A DNA stretch of 5,528 bases from Collinsella sp. AF02-46-1 (GTDB lineage: Bacteria; Actinomycetota; Coriobacteriia; Coriobacteriales; Coriobacteriaceae): the NCBI GenBank assembly GCA_934876235.1, contig CAKXKM010000079.1, positions 1 through 5,528 of the forward strand, read 5' to 3'. The notes below the pieces were generated by a model. It made no database searches. It saw nothing but the letters and a program-made list of their open reading frames with translations, and was not told where the DNA came from. Position 1 is the stretch's first letter. The number at the start of each line of letters is the position of its first letter. The position numbers and the translations under genes were made by a program. Shown here in pieces: positions 1-4,422 of the stretch.

Positions 1-1
1 G

Positions 2-532
2 AAGGCAAAGTCTGCTGTCATTTGCACGCGGCTGGTTGAGCTGCTGGGCCGCTTGGATGCCGCGGCGCCGCGCACCGTTGCCGTCTATGCCGCGATGGGT
101 TCCGAGGCAGACCCTGCCGCGTTTGCCGCTGCGGCCGCCGCGCGCGGCTGGCGCGCAGCCTATCCGTGCATGCTCTCGGCAGCCGAAGCCGCAGCTTGTG
201 GCCAGCGTATGTGCATGCGGGCAGTTGCCGCCGACGATGCGTCCGCGGCTCCGTTTATCACTCATCCCACGCGAACCTTCGCTGCCGCGGACATCGGCAG
301 CAACCGCTTCCCCATCGTGCCTGCCGAAGCACTCGACATGATTGTTGTGCCGCTCGTGGCCTTCGACCAAACCGGCGCGCGCCTGGGCTACGGCGGCGGC
401 TGCTACGACCGTTACCTGTCCATGCTCTCGCCCGCATGTCAAATCGTCGGCATCGCCTTTGACGAACAGCGCATCGACCACGTCCCCACCGATGCACACG
501 ACCTGCCGCTGCCCAACACCATCAGCGCCTAA
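2..532 (+). CDS. 5-formyltetrahydrofolate cyclo-ligase, 5'-partial
   Basis: Cytosolic enzyme that closes 5-formyl-THF to 5,10-methenyl-THF using ATP, returning the storage folate to the one-carbon pool. The reading frame is open from the left edge (176 visible codons) and ends in TAA at 530-532. A TTG at 53 is a possible start by rule, but the upstream codons already read like the family (a Leu-rich helix before PRTVAVYAAMGSEADP), so the true start lies outside the window and perhaps 20-25 residues, including the usual N-terminal basic ATP-binding residues, are missing. Diagnostic motifs: the Glu of GSEADP; DMIVVPLVAFD at nt 335-367; and the nucleotide-binding loop GYGGGCYDRYL at nt 386-418. 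Most homologues have GGGYYDR here, so Cys replaces the first Tyr. The C-terminal HVPTDAHDLPLP block is present, but the tail stops a few residues earlier than usual. No downstream gene on the same strand, so it probably ends its transcription unit. Confidence 0.9.
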   Translation, partial: KAKSAVICTRLVELLGRLDAAAPRTVAVYAAMGSEADPAAFAAAAAARGWRAAYPCMLSAAEAAACGQRMCMRAVAADDASAAPFITHPTRTFAAADIGSNRFPIVPAEALDMIVVPLVAFDQTGARLGYGGGCYDRYLSMLSPACQIVGIAFDEQRIDHVPTDAHDLPLPNTISA

Positions 533-559
533 ATGTCGTTGTATCGCACCCGCAAGATA

Positions 560-621
560 AGCGTGGAAAATCTCCCACTTTGGGACTGTTCGGGGGCAAA
601 AAACGGGAGATTATCCACGCT
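560..621. repeat. Inverted repeat / stem-loop of copy A
   Basis: Left arm AGCGTGGAAAATCTCCC (560-576) pairs with right arm GGGAGATTATCCACGCT (605-621): 16 of 17 positions are complementary, with one A:A mismatch. The 28-nt loop (577-604) starts with ACTTTGGG and ends with AAAAAAC. No T-run follows on either strand, so this is not a canonical rho-independent terminator. It still sits between the stops of the cyclo-ligase gene (28 nt away) and the AbiEi-like gene, so it could protect or end both transcripts. Confidence 0.8.
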
Positions 622-726
622 CATTATTCAAACGTCCGATAATCCACGCTCGTATGTCTGAAAATCCACGCTCAATCAATGCGCGTCCAGATTTCTGCGC
701 TCGTGTGTCCGATTATCCACGCTCGT
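560..726 (+). repeat. Composite intergenic repeat, copy A (stem-loop plus two 51-bp periods)
   Basis: Fills the gap between two convergent gene ends. It consists of a 17-bp near-perfect inverted repeat (560-621), then two 51-bp periods (622-672 and 673-723). Each period is a 29-bp step plus a 22-bp step, and each step ends in a variant of GATTATCCACGCT, which is also the right arm of the stem. Four 22-bp core units can be read at 632-653, 654-675, 683-704 and 705-726. A second copy with the same plan lies at 2011-2127. The unit at 683-704 is the most diverged. No coding potential is credible, since the frame running through the repeat meets a stop at about 658-660. Function unknown; this looks like a dispersed non-coding repeat family, though only two copies can be seen here. 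Confidence 0.85.
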
Positions 727-750
727 GCAGCCTAACGCCCTGCAACCGCC

Positions 751-1713
751 TCAGCACGCACGCGGCACGCCGGCAACTTTGAGCTTGCGATCGAGCTTTG
801 CCGGATCCCTCAGATCATCCCAGCACAAGCGCACGATCCTGCAGTTATCAAGCAGCGAAAGCCTCGACTCGCGCTGGCGCTCATCAAACTGCGCCTTTGC
901 GAGCTTGCCCTCCTCCGCTGCCTTCTCGCTTTTAACGAATCCGTCAAATTCCCCGATGATCAGCCGATCTTCCACGCGCCACAAGTAGTCGACGCGATAC
1001 GGCCGTCCCGGCTCAACCGGGTCGAACAGCTCAATTTGCAGCTCCGGCGTCTGCCAGCCGCGGTCGATCATCAGGGCGCGCGCCTTGGACTCGCCACCGC
1101 TTTCCGACAGGCCATCGGCATACCGTGCAACCCTGCGCGCCGTCACAACACCGCGACGATTTAAGCCAAGCTTGTCGACTGCCTCAACGAGATGCTCCTT
1201 CGACAACAGCTGCTCATGAAGCGCCGAGTCCGCAATGATCAGCCCCTCGACAAACGACGCATCGACCAGGCAATCCGTAATCGTTTGATCGATATCGGTC
1301 ACGGCAATGTCCATCTGGGTGGCCCGTGTTTGACGAACATAACGATGGCGAACGACCTGAGAGCCCGGCGTCGTTGATTGTGCCGGTGCCACGGCGATAT
1401 GAATGTGCGTCAAATTGACATGCGAAACCGAAAGGCCATAGACAACGGCCGCCGTATAGGAGCAAAACGTCCAGTCGGGGTGCTTTTGCGCAAGCGCCCG
1501 CACCCGATGCAGATAACGCTGCCGAAACTTGAGCTCGGACCAGTATTCCGGACGCGCATACAGCCCCGGCATGACCACCTTGAGACTTCCCGCCGCCACC
1601 CGCCGCTCAATCTGCTTTGCCTCCGCCGTCGTACGCGCGTACACGCAGCTCATCTGCTGCTCGCACGCTTTAATGTGGCCTGTGAGTCTTTGATTCGCCG
1701 TCGCGTTTGCCAT
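751..1713 (-). CDS. AbiEi-like winged-helix protein with C-terminal PD-(D/E)XK-like domain
   Basis: Resembles actinobacterial proteins annotated as 'type IV toxin-antitoxin AbiEi family antitoxin domain-containing'. From the ATG at 1713 it has 320 residues. The N-terminal 20-70 region (ARTTAEAKQIERRVAAGSL, then VMPGLYARPEYW) matches the winged-helix pattern that precedes 'G.Y'; the middle (about 75-150) resembles the AbiEi core. The C-terminal part, about 205-300, shows E208 (ESKAR), RVDYLW with D242, and IGEFDGFVK with E255, D257 and K261, which resembles the DUF559/Vsr-type PD-(D/E)XK nuclease fold. The ATG at 1713 is preferred because GGGAGG (1718-1723) lies 4 nt ahead; a TTG at 1776 would add 21 residues but lacks such a site. 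There is no AbiEii nucleotidyltransferase next to it, so this is an orphan by the visible context. Bounded by two direct copies of a composite repeat. Family assignment fairly sure; nuclease activity is inference. Confidence 0.72.
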   Translation of the reverse strand: MANATANQRLTGHIKACEQQMSCVYARTTAEAKQIERRVAAGSLKVVMPGLYARPEYWSELKFRQRYLHRVRALAQKHPDWTFCSYTAAVVYGLSVSHVNLTHIHIAVAPAQSTTPGSQVVRHRYVRQTRATQMDIAVTDIDQTITDCLVDASFVEGLIIADSALHEQLLSKEHLVEAVDKLGLNRRGVVTARRVARYADGLSESGGESKARALMIDRGWQTPELQIELFDPVEPGRPYRVDYLWRVEDRLIIGEFDGFVKSEKAAEEGKLAKAQFDERQRESRLSLLDNCRIVRLCWDDLRDPAKLDRKLKVAGVPRAC

Positions 1714-1717
1714 GTCG

Positions 1718-1723
1718 CCTCCC
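1718..1723 (-). promoter_or_regulatory. Ribosome binding site deciding the start of the AbiEi-like gene
   Basis: GGGAGG on the minus strand, 4 nt before the ATG at 1713. No comparable site precedes the upstream TTG at 1776, so the shorter protein is preferred. Confidence 0.65.
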
Positions 1724-1768
1724 AACTCTTGGAACGGCGCCAACGTACCAGACGGTTTCATGCGAAGT

Positions 1769-1803
1769 CTGACCAAATGCTGTCCAGCAGCTGACCAAAT
1801 GCT
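1769..1803 (-). repeat. 13-bp direct repeat in the leader of the AbiEi-like gene
   Basis: On the minus strand AGCATTTGGTCAG occurs twice, at 1791-1803 and 1769-1781, identical in all 13 positions and 22 bp apart (two helical turns). It lies between the predicted transcription start and the ATG. AbiEi-type antitoxins are known to repress their own promoters, so an autoregulatory operator is plausible, but the classic AbiE operators are inverted repeats, unlike this one. Confidence 0.5.
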
Positions 1804-1832
1804 TGACGGTTTTGGACGTTTTAGGTTAATGG

Positions 1833-1861
1833 CTTATATCTGCAGGTAGAACGGTTGTCGA
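1833..1861 (-). promoter_or_regulatory. Predicted sigma70-type promoter of the AbiEi-like gene
   Basis: Minus-strand -35 TCGACA (1856-1861, 5/6 to TTGACA), a 17-nt spacer, and -10 TATAAG (1833-1838, 5/6 to TATAAT). Transcription would begin near 1826, giving a leader of about 110 nt. Just downstream lie two 10-bp near-repeats (1805-1814 and 1815-1824, plus strand GACGGTTTTG and GACGTTTTAG), then the 13-bp direct repeats. Prediction by eye only. Confidence 0.5.
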
Positions 1862-2010
1862 GAGGTCCCTGTCTCCACATTTTGAGCCTCAAAAGCCACC
1901 GACTTCATTGAAAGAAAATATGCCGTGGATCAAAACTACCTAGTTTGCGATGCGGCCCGTATGTACTCGACGCATGATGCTGCCGCCGGTACAACAGCTG
2001 CAGAAAAATC
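1862..2010. other. Non-coding stretch between the AbiEi-like promoter and repeat copy B
   Basis: I see no gene here. The one notable element is a perfect odd dyad TTTTGAG-C-CTCAAAA at 1880-1894, about 19 bp upstream of the predicted -35; it could be an operator but has no partner. A segment at 1863-1877 (GGTCCCTGTCTCCAC) recalls REP-like palindromes but lacks a proper dyad. The 69-codon frame starting at 1925 runs into the repeat and is not convincing as a gene. Confidence 0.5.
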
Positions 2011-2074
2011 GAGCGTGGAAAATCTCCCGCTTTGGGCCCCCTTACGAGCTAAAAACGGGAGATTATCCACGCTC
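2003..2074 (-). terminator. Stem-loop of copy B, possible metA terminator
   Basis: GAGCGTGGAAAATCTCCC (2011-2028) pairs with GGGAGATTATCCACGCTC (2057-2074), 17 of 18 positions. On the minus strand, the direction of metA, the stem is followed by GATTTTTC, so there is a five-T run at 2003-2007. A stem plus U-run downstream of metA would fit a rho-independent terminator, although the 28-nt loop is long and the stem is A/T-rich in its middle. Copy A has no T-run, so termination is unlikely to be the general role of the repeat. Confidence 0.4.
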
Positions 2075-2127
2075 ATTCAACATGCGTCCGATTATCCGCG
2101 CTCGTGTGTCCGATTATCCTCGCTCGT
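2011..2127 (+). repeat. Composite intergenic repeat, copy B (stem-loop plus one 51-bp period)
   Basis: Same orientation and plan as the element at 560-726 but shorter: an 18-bp inverted repeat (2011-2074) followed by one 51-bp period (2074-2124) holding two 22-bp units at 2084-2105 and 2106-2127. The 29-bp then 22-bp spacing of the GATTATCC core is kept exactly. It begins 48 nt beyond the metA stop codon. The loop sequence has diverged from copy A while its length has not changed. The two copies enclose the AbiEi-like gene as direct repeats. Confidence 0.85.
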
Positions 2128-2174
2128 CGCGTAGCGGCCACGGTAACCGCCGCAGCCACAGCCACGACAGCGGC

Positions 2175-3101
2175 CTAGTGCTCTTCGCCGGCGCGGGCCA
2201 GGTCGTAGGGCGTGGTCTGGTAGACGTAGTAGTTGAGCCAGTTGGTGTAGAGCAGCTGAGCCTGGCTGCGCCAGACGTTGAGCGGCTCGGCCGTGGGGTC
2301 GTCGTTTGGGAAGTAATGCGCCGGCACCTCCGGGTTGAGTCCGCGCTTCACGTCGCGCTCGTACTCCAGGCGTAGCGTGTCGGTGTCGTACTCCGGATGG
2401 CCAAAGACAAAAAAGCGACGGCTGTCGGTCGACTTGACGATGTACAGGCCCACCTCGTCGGATACGGCAACGACCTCAAGCTGCGGCTCGGCCTCCACGT
2501 CCTCGCGGCGCACATCGGTGTTGCGCGAGTGCACGGCATAGAAGCGGTCGTCGAAGCCGCGCACCAGCGGGCTTTGCGGCTTCACCAGATGATGCTCGAA
2601 CACGCCGCTCGCCTTGGCCGGCAGGTCGTGCTTCTGGATACCGTAATGATGGTACAGACCAGCCTGTGCGCCCCAGCAAATATGCAGCGTAGAGTGCACG
2701 TGCGTGGTAGACCAGTCCATGATCTGGCAGAGCTCGGGCCAGTAGTCGACCTCCTCGAACGGCATCTGTTCCACCGGCGCGCCCGTAATGATCAGGCCGT
2801 CGTAGTGGATGTCGCGGATGTCGTCGAACGTGCGGTAGAACGTCTCCAGGTGGCCGGCGCTCACGTGCGTGGCCTCGTGCGTTTTGGTGCGCAGCAGGTC
2901 CACCTCCACCTGGAGCGGTGTGTTGGAGAGCTTGCGCATGATCTGCGTCTCGGTGGCGATCTTGGTGGGCATGAGGTTGAGGATGAGCACGCGCAGCGGA
3001 CGGATGTCCTGGTGCAGCGCGCGGTACTCGGTCATGACAAAGATGTTCTCGCTCTCGAGCTGCGCGGCGGCAGGGAGGGCGTCGGGGATGCGAATGGGCA
3101 T
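2175..3101 (-). CDS. metA: Homoserine O-acetyltransferase, MetA family
   Basis: Cytosolic enzyme that acylates the hydroxyl of L-homoserine, the first committed step of methionine synthesis. It has 308 residues, the full family length, and can be numbered directly against E. coli MetA: the acyl-accepting Cys142 in HICWGAQAG, His235 and Glu237 in FGHPEYD, and the ITGAPVEQMPFEEVDYW block at 105-121. Residue 111 is Glu where succinyl-CoA users such as E. coli have Gly; published work on the family ties Glu111 to acetyl-CoA use, so O-acetylhomoserine is the expected product and the common label 'homoserine O-succinyltransferase' would be misleading. Start: ATG at 3101 with AAGGAG (3107-3112) 5 nt ahead. 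Divergent from the dehydrogenase gene, 211 bp between starts. No later methionine gene is visible, and I found no SAM riboswitch or T-box in the leader. Confidence 0.95.
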   Translation of the reverse strand: MPIRIPDALPAAAQLESENIFVMTEYRALHQDIRPLRVLILNLMPTKIATETQIMRKLSNTPLQVEVDLLRTKTHEATHVSAGHLETFYRTFDDIRDIHYDGLIITGAPVEQMPFEEVDYWPELCQIMDWSTTHVHSTLHICWGAQAGLYHHYGIQKHDLPAKASGVFEHHLVKPQSPLVRGFDDRFYAVHSRNTDVRREDVEAEPQLEVVAVSDEVGLYIVKSTDSRRFFVFGHPEYDTDTLRLEYERDVKRGLNPEVPAHYFPNDDPTAEPLNVWRSQAQLLYTNWLNYYVYQTTPYDLARAGEEH

Positions 3102-3312
3102 GGATGCTCCTTACGAGTCAGTTGCAGTTATGGTACAACGAGCGGCCCCGTCCGCGCGAGCACATCGCTCAGCGATACCGTCAGCGGCCCGAATCACTCC
3201 AAAAATAGAGATTAAGGCATGTCCCAAAAATCTACGGCGCTTTAGCCTAGCAAAGTGGCAGCACGACGCTACAATGGTTCGACGCGAAAAACTCGGCCGA
3301 AAGGATACATAT
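3102..3312. promoter_or_regulatory. Divergent intergenic region between metA and the dehydrogenase gene
   Basis: Holds control signals for both genes. For the plus-strand gene, a good -10 TACAAT lies at 3270-3275; the best -35 at 17-nt spacing (CTAGCA, 3247-3252) is poor, which suggests an activator or a non-standard promoter. A perfect 13-bp dyad ATCGCT-C-AGCGAT sits at 3164-3176, within what would be the metA leader or promoter. No convincing metA promoter could be picked out by eye. Ribosome binding sites: AAGGAG (minus, 3107-3112) for metA and AAAGGA (plus, 3300-3305), 7 nt before the ATG at 3313. Confidence 0.5.
3270..3275 (+). promoter_or_regulatory. Candidate -10 box of the dehydrogenase gene
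   Basis: TACAAT matches the -10 consensus at 5 of 6 positions and would start transcription near 3282, leaving a leader of about 30 nt. There is no good -35 at the proper distance. Confidence 0.45.
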
Positions 3313-4290
3313 ATGTACCAGACGCGTAAGATCGGTGTGGTCGGCCAGGGCCACGTAGGAGCACATGTCGCCAACAGCCTGCTTATGCAGGGCATTGCCG
3401 ATGAGCTGTACCTGTGCGATATCAACGAGGCCAAGGTGACGTCCGAGGTCCAGGACCTGCGCGACTCCCTTTCGTTTGTCCCGTACAACACCAAGATCGT
3501 CAACTGCTACGACCACTACGAGGAGCTTGCCTGCTGCGACGTCATCGTCAACGCCGCCGGCAAGGTTGCGCTTGCCGCCGGAAACCGCGACGGCGAGCTG
3601 TTCTTTACCACTGACGCCGCCCGCACCTTTGCCAAGCGCATCGTCGACGCCGGCTTCGACGGCATCTTCGTGAGCATCTCCAACCCCTGCGACGTCGTGT
3701 GCACCGAGCTGTGGCACCTGACCGGCTACGATCCCAAGAAGATCATCGGCTCGGGCTGCGGCCTGGACTCCGCCCGCCTGCGCACCGAGATCTCCAAGAA
3801 GGTCGGCGTGAGCCCCAAGTCCATCGACGCCTACATGATCGGCGAGCACGGCTTTAGCCAGCTGGCTGCCTTTAAGGCAGCAACTATCGCCGGCAAGAGC
3901 CTCAACGAGCTTCAGGCCGAGAACTCCGACAAGTACGCCTTCGACCACATGGAGGTCGAGGAGCTCGCGCGCAAGGGCGGCTATGTTACCTACCAGGGCA
4001 AGCAGTGCACCGAGTACGCCGTCGCCAACTCCGCCGCGCGCGTCTGCGCCGCCGTTCTGCACAACGAGCACGCCGTGCTTTCGGCATCTACGCTCATGAC
4101 CGGCCAGTATGGCGAGGAGGGCATCTTCACCTCCCTGCCGTGCGTGATCGGTGCCGAGGGCGTCGAGGAAGTCTACACGCTCGACCTGTCCGAGCACGAG
4201 CTCGAGGGCTTCCACAAGAGCTGCCAGCACATCCGCGACAACATCGCCCAGCTCGACTGGTGGGACACCGAGGCCTACGACGCAAAGTAG
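3313..4290 (+). CDS. L-lactate / L-2-hydroxyisocaproate dehydrogenase (LDH/MDH superfamily)
   Basis: NAD-dependent cytosolic enzyme that reduces a 2-oxo acid to its L-2-hydroxy acid, regenerating NAD+ in fermentation. It has 325 residues. Visible: Rossmann motif GQGHVG (11-16); Asp36 at the end of beta-2, fitting NAD over NADP; loop Arg92; SNPCDV with Asn124; Asp152 and Arg155; catalytic His179 in IGEHGFSQ; Thr233. Spacing and blocks such as RKIGVVGQGHVGAHVA and ARKGGY resemble L-2-hydroxyisocaproate dehydrogenase of lactobacilli more than classic LDH. In the substrate loop (AGKVALAAGNR, 82-92) the LDH-specific Gln102 is replaced by Ala, so the preferred substrate may not be pyruvate. The frame is open upstream to 2869, but the ATG at 3313 has AAAGGA 7 nt ahead and begins where the family begins. 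Lysine is coded almost only by AAG and other codons are similarly restricted, suggesting high expression. Monocistronic, ended by a strong terminator. Confidence 0.88.
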   Translation: MYQTRKIGVVGQGHVGAHVANSLLMQGIADELYLCDINEAKVTSEVQDLRDSLSFVPYNTKIVNCYDHYEELACCDVIVNAAGKVALAAGNRDGELFFTTDAARTFAKRIVDAGFDGIFVSISNPCDVVCTELWHLTGYDPKKIIGSGCGLDSARLRTEISKKVGVSPKSIDAYMIGEHGFSQLAAFKAATIAGKSLNELQAENSDKYAFDHMEVEELARKGGYVTYQGKQCTEYAVANSAARVCAAVLHNEHAVLSASTLMTGQYGEEGIFTSLPCVIGAEGVEEVYTLDLSEHELEGFHKSCQHIRDNIAQLDWWDTEAYDAK

Positions 4291-4335
4291 GCCGCTGGCT
4301 ACCGCAACCTTGCGAATCTAAGCGCGATACTAAGC

Positions 4336-4373
4336 GGGCCGCGCCGGAAATCCCCGGCGCGGCCCACTTTTTT
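4336..4373 (+). terminator. Rho-independent terminator of the dehydrogenase gene
   Basis: A perfect 12-bp G/C-only stem, GGGCCGCGCCGG (4336-4347) with CCGGCGCGGCCC (4354-4365), loop AAATCC, followed by AC and six Ts (4368-4373). It starts 45 nt after the stop codon. On the minus strand no T-run follows the stem, so it serves mainly the plus-strand gene, although the convergent SIS gene could also end here. Confidence 0.93.
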
Positions 4374-4422
4374 GACTCACGCAGTGCCCTTGCGAATCGA
4401 AGGTGAATGGTTTTCCCGTTAC

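Noticed and set aside
611..726. CRISPR array
   Set aside because: The repeated 22-29-bp steps are contiguous with no unique spacers of the usual 30 bp or so, and no cas gene is nearby.
1863..1877. REP/RAYT-type palindrome remnant (GGTCCCTGTCTCCAC)
   Set aside because: Resembles such elements only in part; there is no proper inverted repeat and no transposase nearby.
1925..2134. 69-codon open frame that runs through repeat copy B
   Set aside because: No ribosome binding site; most of its protein is a translation of the non-coding repeat, and the equivalent frame in copy A is broken by a stop. The overlapping longer frame from 1950 enters metA antisense.
2397..3215. 272-codon plus-strand frame opposite metA
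   Set aside because: Antisense shadow of a well-identified gene; composition is typical of a reversed G/C-rich frame.
3199..3232. Two CCAAAAAT A-tracts before the dehydrogenase gene as regulator sites
   Set aside because: Short, A-rich and without dyad symmetry; they do not match the Rex operator pattern and may be chance.
3102..3250. SAM riboswitch or T-box in the metA leader
   Set aside because: No recognisable conserved core, specifier stem or terminator hairpin seen on the minus strand.
2869..3312. N-terminal extension of the dehydrogenase frame
   Set aside because: Runs antisense through the metA start and the intergenic region; the ATG at 3313 has a ribosome binding site and starts where the family does.
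3247..4230. 327-codon minus-strand frame opposite the dehydrogenase gene
   Set aside because: A shadow of strongly biased plus-strand codons; its product is low-complexity Leu/Val/Ala/Asp-rich with no recognisable family.
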